The notes: generated by a model not told the origin, from the letters alone. Positions 16,268-24,800 are shown, counted from the stretch's first letter. The stretch: 35,797 nt of DNA from an uncultured Muribaculaceae bacterium (GCA_905233845.1 CAJOFH010000029.1:1-35797); one strand, 5' to 3'. Numbers and translations: made by a program.

Positions 16268-17455
16268 ATGTATATGAAAATTATGAATAAACTGATTGTG
16301 TCGTTGCTTGCATTGATGCCTGTGATAGCTGTCGCCGAGGAAGTTGCGCCTGTCGAGACCGAGAAGAAGAGTCTGAGTGTCAGCGTGTCCACTCTCAACA
16401 CAAGCGACAGCGCTGTAATGGCAACGAAACCGCAGGATGGCGAGAAACCCGTTCAGCCTCTTAACATCCACATTGGACCGAGCAAGCTCACCTTGTTTGG
16501 CTATGCCCAAACTCAGTTTGACATGACGAAGACGGGTCCCGAGACCAAAAATTCGTTCAGCATGACGCGTGTGATTTTGATGGCTAATGCCGAGTTGATG
16601 CGCAAGCTGAGCTTCTTCCTGATGATAGATGCGGCGAGCACTCAGGCGGCGAAGCATCTGCATGAATACTATGCCCAATATGCATTTATGCCTGAGCTCA
16701 AGGTGCGCGTGGGCCAGTTCAAGACTCCTTACACGCTTGAGAATATAATCTCGCCAACTCTGCTTGGAACGGTTAACCTTAACGAGGGCACGCGATATAT
16801 GGCAGGCGTTGCTGGCGACCCACTCTACGGCAACTACGTGGGACGTGACTTGGGCGTGATGGTCACTGGCGACGCAATCAAGGCCCGCGATGGCCATTAC
16901 TACTTGAATTACAGTCTGGGCGTCTTTAACGGTGCTGGAATGAATCTGCGCGACAACAACAAGCATAAGGACGTTGCTGCGATGCTCAACGTGTTGCCCA
17001 CGAAAGATATAACCCTCTCGGGGTCGTTTATCATTGGCAAAGGTAATGCTCAGACCGACGACATGTTTGGCACTATTGCCCAAGGTGCCGACTACACCCG
17101 CAACCGCTGGTCGGTGGGCGCCGAGGCGAAATGGAAGCCGTTGAGGCTGCGCACCGAATATATGGGTGGTAAGAATGGCGACATTGGCAACCGCGCTTTC
17201 TATGCCGAGCTGTGGTGCCGCTTGTTCCGAAACTTTGACATTGTGCTTGACTATGACTACCTCGACAAGAACACCGCTTTGAGCAAAGAGGCGCGTGATG
17301 CTATGCCAGCGTGGACTCGCACCAACAATTATCTGGTGGGCTTGCAGTATTGGGTCTACAAGGCGTGTCGCATAAGCACGCAATACATCTTCAGTGACCG
17401 CAACACTGGTCCCGACACTAAGATGTGGCTCACTCAGTTCCAGATAGCGTTTTAA
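16268..17455 (+). CDS. OprO/OprP-type outer-membrane porin
   Basis: 395 residues (390 if ATG 16283, MNKLIVSLLALMPVIAVAEE, is used; this fits the signal peptide better). A 16- or 18-strand outer-membrane barrel of the phosphate-selective porin O/P family is expected. Visible features are a signal peptide, a ~50-residue charged linker, a first strand (LTLFGYAQTQFDMT), VRVGQFKTPYTLENI (the FK.P pattern common to this family), alternating aromatic/polar strands throughout, and a C-terminal aromatic (WLTQFQIAF) as in beta-barrel signals. Phosphate selectivity cannot be read from the sequence, and the Bacteroidetes members are of unknown substrate. It has its own consensus promoter. Its stop codon runs straight into a TAATGCACAATG repeat array. 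Confidence 0.85.
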   Translation: MYMKIMNKLIVSLLALMPVIAVAEEVAPVETEKKSLSVSVSTLNTSDSAVMATKPQDGEKPVQPLNIHIGPSKLTLFGYAQTQFDMTKTGPETKNSFSMTRVILMANAELMRKLSFFLMIDAASTQAAKHLHEYYAQYAFMPELKVRVGQFKTPYTLENIISPTLLGTVNLNEGTRYMAGVAGDPLYGNYVGRDLGVMVTGDAIKARDGHYYLNYSLGVFNGAGMNLRDNNKHKDVAAMLNVLPTKDITLSGSFIIGKGNAQTDDMFGTIAQGADYTRNRWSVGAEAKWKPLRLRTEYMGGKNGDIGNRAFYAELWCRLFRNFDIVLDYDYLDKNTALSKEARDAMPAWTRTNNYLVGLQYWVYKACRISTQYIFSDRNTGPDTKMWLTQFQIAF

Positions 17456-17456
17456 A

Positions 17457-17583
17457 TAATGCTCAATGCACAATGCATAATGCATAATGTTTTGTCAAAC
17501 AATTACTAACAATTAAAAACAATTTCATTAGCTACTATACTAAGCCATTCGGCTATCTAATAATGCATAATTTACAATGCATA
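17457..17583. repeat. TAATGCACAATGCATAATG repeats between porin and transporter
   Basis: Two clusters (17457-17490 and 17563-17583) of the dispersed family seen after queA and thiL. The first begins right at the porin stop codon. A second short motif, ACGACAAACGATAAACGA (17601-17618), follows before the transporter ATG. Confidence 0.7.
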
Positions 17584-17621
17584 ATAACAATTGATGACAA
17601 ACGACAAACGATAAACGAATA

Positions 17622-18467
17622 ATGAACACAATTTGGATAGTATTGCCCATTCTTACGATTCTCATGTTTGAGTTGGGCCTGAACCTGGAATTTGAAGATT
17701 TTAAGTTATTCAAGTATCGCCCCAAACCAGTGATTGCTGGTCTGGTGGGACAGATAATAGTGCTGCCAGCACTTGCTTGGCTCATTGGTTGGGCTTTTGG
17801 ACTTGAGCCTATTTTCCTGATAGGATTTGTGCTCATAGCTTGCTGTCCGGGCGGGAGCTCGTCAAACGTGTTCTCGATGCTCGCGCGTGGCGATGTGGCG
17901 CTCTCGGTGTCGCTCACGGCTTGCAGCAGCATTATCACAATGTTTACTGTGCCGCTAATTATGGAATGGGTGACGTCAAGCGCTGGGGCGGCGGTAAATG
18001 TGCATCTGCCAGTTGGCAAACTGTTTATGCAGAACATCGTGCTCATGTTCGTGCCAATATTAGCGGGTATTGTCGTGCGCAAGAAGTGGGCGCAAGCGTC
18101 AAAAAAGATTCATAAAATTCTTTCAAAGATTGCCTTCCCTGCCCTGATTTTCCTTGCTACCGTCTTCTTCATCCAGAACCGTGAGGCGATAATTGACAAG
18201 TTTGGCCAATTAGGTCTCTCAATCACAGTGCTTGTCCTGCTCGCTATGGCAAGTGGAGTGGCGTTGGCATGGGCAATGCGCGTCAACACCCGCGAGCGCC
18301 GCACCATCGTCATCGAGATAGGCATGCAGAATGCTGCTCAGGCCATCGCCATCGCCAGCAGCCCCCTGGTGTTTAACAACGACACCATCGCCATCCCCGC
18401 CATCATCTACGCCCTGATGATGAACATCATCCTCATCATCTACGTCGCCGTAGTGAAAGATAGGTGA
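17622..18467 (+). CDS. BASS-family (bile acid:sodium symporter-like) transporter
   Basis: 281 residues, inner-membrane secondary transporter of the SBF/BASS superfamily, whose members move bile acids, pantoate, pyruvate or other organic anions with sodium. About nine hydrophobic segments are visible. The hallmark motifs are the first helix MFELGLNLEFEDF, CCPGGSSSNVFSMLARGDVALSVSLTA, and the crossover region EIGMQNAAQAIAIASSPLVF. Length is slightly short of the usual 300-330 residues but complete at both ends. Substrate is not predictable from sequence; for a gut bacterium bile acids are possible but unproven. It lies 166 bp after the porin on the same strand, separated by repeats. Confidence 0.88.
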   Translation: MNTIWIVLPILTILMFELGLNLEFEDFKLFKYRPKPVIAGLVGQIIVLPALAWLIGWAFGLEPIFLIGFVLIACCPGGSSSNVFSMLARGDVALSVSLTACSSIITMFTVPLIMEWVTSSAGAAVNVHLPVGKLFMQNIVLMFVPILAGIVVRKKWAQASKKIHKILSKIAFPALIFLATVFFIQNREAIIDKFGQLGLSITVLVLLAMASGVALAWAMRVNTRERRTIVIEIGMQNAAQAIAIASSPLVFNNDTIAIPAIIYALMMNIILIIYVAVVKDR

Positions 18468-18583
18468 GTCAATTATGTTTTGTGGATATTTTTTCCTGTT
18501 GTTTCTTTTGAAAATGGGAGGTTATTTTATTTGCATGTTGAAAAACAGAGCGGATAGGTTCCTAAGAAACGAATATCATTCAC

Positions 18584-18620
18584 AAAGTGCCTGGTGTAAC
18601 TACGTCAGGCACTTTTTATA
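18584..18620 (+). terminator. Terminator after the BASS transporter
   Basis: A 10-bp perfect stem, AAAGTGCCTG (18584-18593) with CAGGCACTTT (18605-18614), 11-nt loop, followed by TTATATTATT. It is 116 bp after the transporter stop. The rest of 18468-18751 contains only the promoter noted next. Confidence 0.8.
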
Positions 18621-18675
18621 TTATTATGTATAGAATGAATGAGACTTGCTTTGTGATATTTTGAGTTTGCAGTGC

Positions 18676-18706
18676 TTGATTTTTGCCCAAGCTGGTTGTT
18701 ACTTTG
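18676..18706 (+). promoter_or_regulatory. Putative promoter of the 48-residue membrane peptide
   Basis: TTACTTTG (18699-18706) matches seven of eight bases of the -7 consensus, with TTGA at 18676-18679, 19 bp upstream. Confidence 0.4.
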
Positions 18707-18751
18707 CATCGTGAACGCAAAACTATATTACAAATCAAAAAATATATTGCT

Positions 18752-18898
18752 ATGAACGATATCGACGCTATCAATCCATGTGCACTTGCCGACGATGAAA
18801 TTGCTTGCGCAAGCTCTCGCTTAAACCATGCCTGCAACATTTTGGGTATAATGTTTATAGTGAGCTGCCTCGGTTATGTTGCTCTACATTGTATATAA
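18752..18898 (+). CDS. Small single-pass membrane protein (48 aa), unknown
   Basis: A 48-residue peptide starting at ATG 18752: a short acidic cytoplasmic-type head (MNDIDAINPCALADDEIACA), an amphipathic link (SSRLNHACN) and one transmembrane segment to the end (ILGIMFIVSCLGYVALHCI). It contains five Cys. I prefer this start to the longer in-frame one at 18683, which would overlap the promoter. Support comes from a promoter-like element at the right distance, independence from any overlapping gene, and sensible protein composition. A 15-bp hairpin follows 28 bp after its stop. No family recognised. It could be a chance frame, so confidence is moderate. Confidence 0.5.
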   Translation: MNDIDAINPCALADDEIACASSRLNHACNILGIMFIVSCLGYVALHCI

Positions 18899-18926
18899 TT
18901 ATTTACGCAGCAACTGAAGGGAAAAT

Positions 18927-18965
18927 CAAGGAGCAAGATCCTGTGAAAATGGGTCTTGCTCCTTG
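18927..18965 (-). terminator. Strong hairpin between converging genes
   Basis: A 15-bp stem starting CAAGGAGCAAGA (18927 on) and ending TCTTGCTCCTTG (18954-18965), with one G-U pair. On the minus strand ATTTTCCC follows, which suits termination of the FMN-binding gene. The plus-strand side lacks a T tract. Confidence 0.7.
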
Positions 18966-18989
18966 TGATTAATGTGTGATAAGAAACTC

Positions 18990-19460
18990 TTATCGTGTCA
19001 TGCGTTTTTTGCCTTTTTTAGTCTTAGTGGACTTTTTAGAGGAAGTTTTCTTGTTGTCGGCAGATGAGGAGCTGCCTTTGGCTTGTTGGAGTCCCATCTT
19101 GATGTTCTTGATGAGAGACTCGCTTGAATAGGTGGCACCAGTAGCCACGTCGGCGTCGAGTTTCAGAGCCTCGTCAACGGTCTTGCCAACGAATTGTTTG
19201 AAGACTTTTTCCTTTGCCTTGTTGAAGTAGGCAGGAGTCTCCTGGTTGTCAAGAGCCGTGATGTTAGTGATTTTGCCATTATTGATGCTGATGCTCACAG
19301 GCGTAGCTCCTTGGTATCCAACAACTTTTTTTGCAATCTCGCCAGTGAGAATCACTTGCGATGCGCCGCTCTTCTGGGTCTTGGCATTGATGGTAAACGA
19401 AAACAACGCTGCCACCAGAGCCATAAGAATACTAATAACTGTAAAACTTATCTGTTTCAT
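18990..19460 (-). CDS. Exported FMN-binding domain protein
   Basis: 156 residues. A signal peptide or N-terminal anchor (MKQISFTVISILMALVAALFSFTINA) precedes a compact FMN-bind domain: VVGYQGATPVSISINNGKITNITALDNQETPAYFNKA, then LDADVATGATYSSESL. In this family (RnfG, NqrC and related extracytoplasmic flavoproteins) the Thr of the D..(S/T)GAT motif carries FMN covalently, added by ApbE; here it is Thr110. The last ~35 residues are a Ser/Lys-rich basic tail (SSSSADNKKTSSKKSTKTKKGKK). A role in extracytoplasmic electron transfer is inferred from the family. A perfect -7 element (TAAGTTTG, minus strand 19499-19492) lies 32 bp upstream and a strong hairpin follows. No apbE or rnf genes are nearby. 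Confidence 0.85.
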   Translation of the reverse strand: MKQISFTVISILMALVAALFSFTINAKTQKSGASQVILTGEIAKKVVGYQGATPVSISINNGKITNITALDNQETPAYFNKAKEKVFKQFVGKTVDEALKLDADVATGATYSSESLIKNIKMGLQQAKGSSSSADNKKTSSKKSTKTKKGKKRMTR

Positions 19461-19491
19461 ATTTTCTTAATTTGGTTTCAAATTTTGACTG

Positions 19492-19499
19492 CAAACTTA
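19492..19499 (-). promoter_or_regulatory. -7 promoter element of the FMN-binding protein gene
   Basis: Reads TAAGTTTG on the minus strand, matching TAnnTTTG, 32 bp before the ATG. No -33 box at 19-21 bp. Confidence 0.5.
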
Positions 19500-19606
19500 A
19501 TGAAAAATTTAACGTCATATACCTTGCAAACTGAGTTTTTTAACATTTTTATCAAAAAATATTGTGGAAAAACCGATTTTTACTTTTTTTATCGCTGAGA
19601 TTGTCT

Positions 19607-19614
19607 TACCTTTG
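19607..19614 (+). promoter_or_regulatory. -7 promoter element of the Sua5/TsaC gene
   Basis: TACCTTTG, matching TAnnTTTG, about 57 bp before the ATG. The -33 position is occupied by a T run rather than TTTG. Confidence 0.5.
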
Positions 19615-19670
19615 TTATTTGATTTGAAAAAGTTGCTCCGTGCGGGCGGCAGAGTAAAGAAGTTAATTGC

Positions 19671-20237
19671 ATGACAATAGATGAAGACATAAGAGCTTGC
19701 ATCGAGGTGTTGAACCGGGGAGGGCTTATATTGTATCCCACCGATACCATTTGGGGTATTGGGTGCGATGCAACCAACGCCGAGGCGGTGAAGAAGGTGT
19801 ATGAACTCAAGCAACGCGACGACAACAAGGCGTTGATTGTCCTCCTTGACCATGTTGACCACCTTGATCACTATGTGGTTAATGTTCCTGAGATGGCTCG
19901 GGAACTGCTCGACGTGGCAGTGAAACCCCTGACGATAATCTATGAGGGAGCATTTAATGTGGCGCGCAATTTGCTGGGCGAGAATGACTCGCTTGGCATA
20001 CGTGTGCCTCATGAGGCGTTCTCTCAGCGTCTGTGCGCCGAGTTTGGCAAGCCAATAGTGTCGACCTCGGCCAATGTGAGCGGAGAGCCCAGTGCGGCAT
20101 CTTTCCACGAAATCAGCGAGGACATAAAGCACAATGTCGACTATGTAGTCCAATATCGTCAGGACGACAACAAGCCTCATGCGGCTTCCAATGTCATCTT
20201 GCTCCGCAACGACGGCACCTTCAAAATAATTAGATAG
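19671..20237 (+). CDS. L-threonylcarbamoyladenylate synthase (Sua5/YciO/YrdC family)
   Basis: Makes threonylcarbamoyl-AMP from threonine, bicarbonate and ATP, the first step of the universal t6A37 modification of ANN-decoding tRNAs (cytoplasmic). The 188-residue protein is a single YrdC domain. Family blocks visible are GGLILYPTDTIWGIGCDA, VYELKQRDDNKALIVLL (the KxR...K nucleotide-binding region), LGIRVPHEAF and PIVSTSANVSGEPSA. It lacks the extra C-terminal Sua5 domain and is therefore of TsaC/YwlC size. I leave the symbol open because TsaC and the YciO paralogue are hard to separate by eye. The downstream sugar-transferase gene starts 70 bp later, after a short repeat. Confidence 0.88.
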   Translation: MTIDEDIRACIEVLNRGGLILYPTDTIWGIGCDATNAEAVKKVYELKQRDDNKALIVLLDHVDHLDHYVVNVPEMARELLDVAVKPLTIIYEGAFNVARNLLGENDSLGIRVPHEAFSQRLCAEFGKPIVSTSANVSGEPSAASFHEISEDIKHNVDYVVQYRQDDNKPHAASNVILLRNDGTFKIIR

Positions 20238-20275
20238 CAAGTAATAAGAAACAAGTGGTTGCGAATTAAAGGTGT

Positions 20276-20300
20276 TGATAACTGATAACTGAAAACTAAG
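20276..20300. repeat. TAACTGATAACTGAAAACT repeat before the sugar transferase
   Basis: GATAACTGATAACTGAAAACT immediately upstream of the ATG at 20308 (given here in two overlapping 7-bp-period parts). It belongs to the family at 4704-4739 and 35749-35785, in the same orientation relative to the downstream gene. Confidence 0.7.
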
Positions 20301-20307
20301 ATTTATA

Positions 20308-21723
20308 ATGACTGGCGAACAGCGGCAACGGCTAAGATATATGATTGGCGACTTCTTGTCGTCGAACGTGGCTTGGTTCCTTTTCAACTTGGTGCGATAT
20401 CATTTGGGGTTTGTTAAGGGACACTTGTCGCTAATGTCGTTCTTGACCTCCTATCATGTCATTGTGGGGCAGATTGTTTTCCCGCTATTCATGATGTTTG
20501 TCTACTATCTATCGGGATATTACAATGTGCCTTATCGCAAGTCACGTCTCCAGGAGTTTCTCATCACGTTGCTCAGCGCAGTGTGCAACAGCGTGATGAT
20601 AGTGGTTTTTGCGCTTCTTAATGATATGGTTGAGAGCCAAACTGAGAACTTCGAGGTGATATTTGTGCTCATTGGTATGCTCTTTGTGGTGGTTTACATC
20701 GTGCGCTTGCTTATAACTAACGCCTGCACTCGCAAAATTAGGAGCGGCAAGTTGCAGTTCAACGCGTTGATTGTGGGTAGCGGAGCTTCGGGCTTTGCGT
20801 TTTATCAGCGTCTCCACAATACTATCAACACGTTTGGCTATAACGTGGTGGGCTTTGTTGACTTGCCTGGCGAGAATCGAGTTAAAGATATTGCTCTGCC
20901 GGTATTTGACCTCAACGATATAGTCAAGGTGTGCAATGAGAATGATGTCAAAGAGGTGATTGTTGTGCCCACTAAGCAGAGCATGGAGCAAATGCTCTCG
21001 GTCATCGACCGCCTCTATGCTCTGAACGTGCCAATCAAGATGACACCCGACAAGAACAACGCTTTTATGTCGCGTGCACGCTTCAGCAACCTCTATGGCG
21101 ACCCATTGGTCGACGTGAGCGGCAACACCATGAGCGAGGGCGGCAAGAACATCAAGCGCGTGCTTGACATAGTGGTGTCGCTCATTATGCTTGTCGTTTT
21201 GTCTCCAGTATATCTTATTGTGGCGATAATGATAAAACTTGACTCAAAGGGTCCCGTGGTTTTCCGTCAAGAGCGTGTGGGATATCACAACAAACGCTTC
21301 GAGATTCTCAAGTTCCGTTCAATGGTTGTCGATGCCGAGAAGGAAAACTGTCCACAACTCTCGAGTGACGACGATCCGCGCATCACCAAGGTGGGGCATT
21401 TCCTGCGAAAGTACCGTATAGATGAGTTGCTGCAGTTCTGGAACGTGCTCAAGGGTGATATGTCGCTGGTGGGACCACGTCCTGAGCGTCAATACTACAT
21501 CGACCAGATTGTGGCACGCAAACCCGCCTATCTGCTTGTGCACCAGGTGCGGCCAGGTATCACTTCGATGGGGCAGGTGAAGTTTGGTTATGCTAAGAAT
21601 GTTGACGAGATGCTCGAACGCCTCGATTACGACTTGCTCTATATCGAGAATATGTCACTGCTTAATGACGTCAAGATATTGGCCTACACCATTAAAATTG
21701 TTGTAACGGGAAAAGGGGTGTGA
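20308..21723 (+). CDS. Undecaprenyl-phosphate sugar phosphotransferase (polyisoprenyl-phosphate hexose-1-P transferase)
   Basis: Starts surface polysaccharide repeat units by moving a sugar-1-phosphate from a nucleotide sugar to undecaprenyl phosphate. It has 471 residues in the WcaJ/WbaP-type layout: four N-terminal transmembrane helices (residues ~10-140), a nucleotide-binding-like domain (FNALIVGSGASGFAFYQ to ~260), one more membrane segment (VLDIVVSLIMLVVLSPVYLIVAIMI) and the catalytic C terminus. There the motifs are GPVVFRQERVG, FEILKFRSMVVDAE, RKYRIDELLQFWNVLKGDMSLVGPRPE and PGITSMGQVKFGY. The catalytic Asp-Glu pair of the family corresponds to the D-E in RIDELLQ or nearby. No glycosyltransferases or flippase are adjacent, so it stands apart from any capsule locus here. 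The next gene overlaps by 1 nt (TGATG). Confidence 0.92.
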   Translation: MTGEQRQRLRYMIGDFLSSNVAWFLFNLVRYHLGFVKGHLSLMSFLTSYHVIVGQIVFPLFMMFVYYLSGYYNVPYRKSRLQEFLITLLSAVCNSVMIVVFALLNDMVESQTENFEVIFVLIGMLFVVVYIVRLLITNACTRKIRSGKLQFNALIVGSGASGFAFYQRLHNTINTFGYNVVGFVDLPGENRVKDIALPVFDLNDIVKVCNENDVKEVIVVPTKQSMEQMLSVIDRLYALNVPIKMTPDKNNAFMSRARFSNLYGDPLVDVSGNTMSEGGKNIKRVLDIVVSLIMLVVLSPVYLIVAIMIKLDSKGPVVFRQERVGYHNKRFEILKFRSMVVDAEKENCPQLSSDDDPRITKVGHFLRKYRIDELLQFWNVLKGDMSLVGPRPERQYYIDQIVARKPAYLLVHQVRPGITSMGQVKFGYAKNVDEMLERLDYDLLYIENMSLLNDVKILAYTIKIVVTGKGV

Positions 21724-23558
21724 TGAACAGCTACAGCAAGGTGAATAAAACCGACGAGGAGCCTCAGGAGTCGCGATTTCAGCAGTGGCTCTCAAGGGTA
21801 AGGCACTGGCGCGAGACGCACATCAAGGAGAAGACCTTTGTGGTGGTGCTTGCTCTGGTGGTGGGTGCTGTTTCGGGACTCGCTGCGGTGCTTCTCAAGT
21901 ATCTCATCGGGCTGATTGCTGGTTTGCTCACCAAGCATGTTCACATTGCAGGCGGTAACTACGTGTATCTTGTGTTGCCTGTTGTTGGAATCCTGCTGGC
22001 GGGCCTTTATGTGCGCCACATAATCAAGGATAACATTTACCATGGTGTGACTCGTGTTCTCTACGCCATTGCACAGCGCAAGAGCCGACTTAAGCGTCAC
22101 AATATGTATGCATCGCTGGTAGCATCATCGGTGACCATTGGCTTCGGCGGATCGGTGGGAGCCGAGGGACCAATCGTGTTTACTGGTGCGGCGATAGGCT
22201 CCAATCTGGGACAGTTCTTCCGACTCACCCCCCAAACTCTCATGCTCCTCGTGGGTTGTGGTGCTGCGGCAGGTATTGCTGGCATCTTCAAGGCTCCCAT
22301 TGCTGGAGTGCTGTTCACTATCGAGGTTCTGCTCATCGACCTCAATTCACGGTCGGTGGTGCCGCTCATAATCTCGTCAGTGACAGGTGCTACGGTTGCT
22401 TACGCTTTCACGGGCTATAATGTGGAGTTCTTCTTCTCGCAGAGTGAACCGTTCTTCACCTCGCGCATTCCGTTCGTGATTCTGCTCGGCTTGTTCTGTG
22501 GCTTTGTTTCGCTTTATTTCAACAAGGCGATAGAGATGATGGAGGACATGTTTGCTCGCATTTCAAACCATTGGGTGCGTTTCGCTATTGGTGCCTCTAT
22601 ATTGAGTTTGCTCATCTTCCTGTTCCCTGCCCTCTACGGTGAGGGATATGGTGCCATCAATAGTCTGCTCAATGGCGATGTTAAACCTTTGTTTGACAAT
22701 AGCTTATTCTATGACCATCATAACAGCGTGTGGTGGGCGGTGGCGCTTGTGGGGTGTTTGTGCTTTACTAAGGTGTTTGCTACCAGTGCCACCAACGGCG
22801 GTGGTGGTGTGGGTGGAACATTTGCACCCTCTCTTTATGTGGGGTGCATGGCGGGATTTTTCTTTGCGTTCTTGCTAAACTCGCTTGGTGTGGTGGACCA
22901 AAGTCTTCCTCTGTCGCACAAGAACTTTGCCCTGCTGGGTATGGCAGGAGTGATGGCTGGCGTGATGCACGCGCCGCTTATGGCAATCTTCTTGACTGCT
23001 GAGATGACTGGTGGCTACGAACTCTTCCTGCCACTGCTCATTGTTGCGGTGGTGTCTTATCTCACATCACGCATACTCTTGCCCTACGGCATCTATTCGC
23101 GACGCTTGGCAAAGCAGGGGCAGCTACTCACTCACCATAAGGACCAATCGGTGCTCACCCTACTAAAAATTGACAGTGTTATCGAGACCGATTTCATTCC
23201 TGTTCATCCTGAGATGAGTCTCAAGGAGATGGTCGACGTGATAGCGCAGAGTTCTCGCAATCTCTTCCCCGTCACCGATGGCGAGGGACGCTTGCTTGGC
23301 GTGGTGCTGCTCGACGACATCCGCAACATCATGTTCCGACCTGACCTGTATCGCCGTATATATGTGGAGCGCTTCATGTCGGCACCGCCAGCGATGGTTG
23401 AGGTGGGCACGCCCATGGAGCAGGTTATGAAGACCTTCGACGAGACCAAGGCGTGGAACCTCCCTGTGGTGGAGCACGGCAAATATGTGGGTTTTGTTTC
23501 AAAGTCCAAGATTTTCAATTCCTATCGTCAGCTTCTCAAGCACTATAGCTATGATTAG
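21723..23558 (+). CDS. CLC-type chloride channel or H+/Cl- antiporter with C-terminal CBS domains
   Basis: A 611-residue inner-membrane CLC protein that moves chloride (or fluoride), either as a channel or as a proton exchanger. Selectivity-filter motifs are GSVGAEGPIV (with the gating Glu at residue 148), GIFKAPIAGVLFTIEVL and GGGGVGGTFAPSLYVG. About 10-12 membrane segments span residues 35-450. The C-terminal ~150 residues form two CBS domains (VHPEMSLKEMVDVIAQSSRNLFPVTD; VEVGTPMEQVMKTF...NLPVVEHGKYVGFVSKSKIF), which often sense adenine nucleotides. I use ATG 21723, which overlaps the preceding stop by 1 nt; a GTG one codon upstream is possible. Coupled translation with the sugar transferase is likely. 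Two closely spaced tandem AGGAAGT repeats follow the stop. Confidence 0.93.
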   Translation: MNSYSKVNKTDEEPQESRFQQWLSRVRHWRETHIKEKTFVVVLALVVGAVSGLAAVLLKYLIGLIAGLLTKHVHIAGGNYVYLVLPVVGILLAGLYVRHIIKDNIYHGVTRVLYAIAQRKSRLKRHNMYASLVASSVTIGFGGSVGAEGPIVFTGAAIGSNLGQFFRLTPQTLMLLVGCGAAAGIAGIFKAPIAGVLFTIEVLLIDLNSRSVVPLIISSVTGATVAYAFTGYNVEFFFSQSEPFFTSRIPFVILLGLFCGFVSLYFNKAIEMMEDMFARISNHWVRFAIGASILSLLIFLFPALYGEGYGAINSLLNGDVKPLFDNSLFYDHHNSVWWAVALVGCLCFTKVFATSATNGGGGVGGTFAPSLYVGCMAGFFFAFLLNSLGVVDQSLPLSHKNFALLGMAGVMAGVMHAPLMAIFLTAEMTGGYELFLPLLIVAVVSYLTSRILLPYGIYSRRLAKQGQLLTHHKDQSVLTLLKIDSVIETDFIPVHPEMSLKEMVDVIAQSSRNLFPVTDGEGRLLGVVLLDDIRNIMFRPDLYRRIYVERFMSAPPAMVEVGTPMEQVMKTFDETKAWNLPVVEHGKYVGFVSKSKIFNSYRQLLKHYSYD

Positions 23559-23559
23559 T

Positions 23560-23589
23560 AAAGTAGGAAGTAGGAAGTAGGAAGTGGCT
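23560..23589. repeat. Tandem 7-bp GTAGGAA repeat
   Basis: AAGTAGGAAGTAGGAAGTAG then GAAGTGG: about three and a half copies of a 7-bp unit directly after the CLC stop codon. It is a local simple-sequence array in the 101-bp gap before fmt. Confidence 0.8.
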
Positions 23590-23659
23590 GCGCCTGAATG
23601 CACATCATAATGATATTAAAAGGTCTATAAAATCTTAGAAATTAGAAAAGAAAGAATAA

Positions 23660-24625
23660 ATGACTAAAGACGAGCTGAGAATAGTATTTTTTGGTACACC
23701 CGATTTCGCTGTCGAGAGTTTGCGACGGCTTGTGGAGGGTGGTTACAACATAGTGGGTGTGGTGACTATGCCCGATAAGATTGCTGGACGTGGTCATCGC
23801 TTGTTTCAGTCGGCTGTCAAGCAGTATGCCGTGGAGCAAGGTCTGCATCTCATGCAACCCGAGCGGCTAAAGGATGAGGCGTTTGTCGAGGAGTTGCGCT
23901 CGCTCAACGCCCAGCTTCACATCGTCATTGCATTCCGCATGCTCCCCGAGGTGGTGTGGGCGATGCCACCGCTGGGCACCTTCAATCTGCACGCCTCGTT
24001 GCTGCCTAAGTATAGAGGTGCGGCTCCTATCAACTGGGCAGTGATGAACGGCGACACTGTCACGGGCGTCACCACGTTCTTCCTCAAGCACGAGATTGAT
24101 ACTGGCGATGTGATTCAGCAGCAGTCCATAGAGATAGGGCGTTCCGACAACGTGGAAACGGTTTACGACCGACTGATGGTTCTTGGAGCTGACATGGTGA
24201 TTGACACAGTAGACGCTATAATCGCTGGCTCCGTAAAACCCATTCCGCAAGATGAAATGCTCACTGCCGGTGAAGAAGCTACTCCTGCGCCCAAAATTTT
24301 CACAGAGACGTGCCGCATCGATTGGAACCGCCCAGCTGAGCAACTTTACAACCACATCCGTGGTCTCTCGCCTTACCCAGCCGCATGGAGTGAATTAGTT
24401 GATGCCCAAGGCAATGTGCATCACGTCAAAATCTTCGCCACCAGCGAACCTTTACCAAAGGGTGGGGCAGTGCCAGGCACTATCACCGTCGATGGCAAAC
24501 ACCTTATGGTAGGCTGCGCCGATGGAGCGCTTGAAATCCTCTCTTTGCAGCTATCGGGCAAGCGGCGCATGCCGGCCGATGACTTCATGCGTGGTTTCAA
24601 CCTTAACAGCTGTCGTTTCCAATAA
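23660..24625 (+). CDS. fmt: Methionyl-tRNA formyltransferase
   Basis: Formylates the initiator Met-tRNA using 10-formyltetrahydrofolate, in the cytoplasm. 321 residues, full family length. The N-terminal Rossmann-like formyltransferase domain has LRIVFFGTPDFAVESL, then FNLHASLLPKYRGAAPINWAVMNGD and HEIDTGDVI. These supply the catalytic Asn109, His111 and Asp147. The C-terminal tRNA-binding barrel contains TCRIDWNRPAEQLYNHIRGLSPYPAAW, and the protein ends in the usual MPADDFMRGF. The start ATG fits the family N terminus. A perfect 14-bp hairpin follows the stop. No def gene is adjacent. Confidence 0.96.
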   Translation: MTKDELRIVFFGTPDFAVESLRRLVEGGYNIVGVVTMPDKIAGRGHRLFQSAVKQYAVEQGLHLMQPERLKDEAFVEELRSLNAQLHIVIAFRMLPEVVWAMPPLGTFNLHASLLPKYRGAAPINWAVMNGDTVTGVTTFFLKHEIDTGDVIQQQSIEIGRSDNVETVYDRLMVLGADMVIDTVDAIIAGSVKPIPQDEMLTAGEEATPAPKIFTETCRIDWNRPAEQLYNHIRGLSPYPAAWSELVDAQGNVHHVKIFATSEPLPKGGAVPGTITVDGKHLMVGCADGALEILSLQLSGKRRMPADDFMRGFNLNSCRFQ

Positions 24626-24660
24626 AATTTAGAATTTCCAAGAAATAAGTAAAACTTCTC

Positions 24661-24712
24661 AAATCAAGTGCCGTGATTGATTACCTCATGATACGGCACT
24701 TGATTTGTGTAT
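24661..24712 (+). terminator. Terminator of fmt
   Basis: A perfect 14-bp stem, AAATCAAGTGCCGT (24661-24674) with ACGGCACTTGATTT (24693-24706), 18-nt loop. GTGTATATTTG follows, so the T tract is weak. The remainder of 24713-24913 is AT-rich leader of sppA. Confidence 0.75.
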
Positions 24713-24792
24713 ATTTGTCTGAGTTCGTTTTTTCTGAATTAGAAAAAAAACAAAAAAAATGATTTTTATCACTGCTATTGGGAAAATTATTG

Positions 24793-24800
24793 TATCTTTG
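24793..24800 (+). promoter_or_regulatory. -7 promoter element of sppA
   Basis: TATCTTTG, exact TAnnTTTG, about 114 bp before the sppA ATG. No TTTG at the -33 position. Confidence 0.5.

Noticed and set aside
16148-17485. 445-aa minus-strand frame opposite the porin
   Set aside because: The plus strand encodes a recognisable porin with a signal peptide and promoter. The minus frame starts in a repeat and has no family features.
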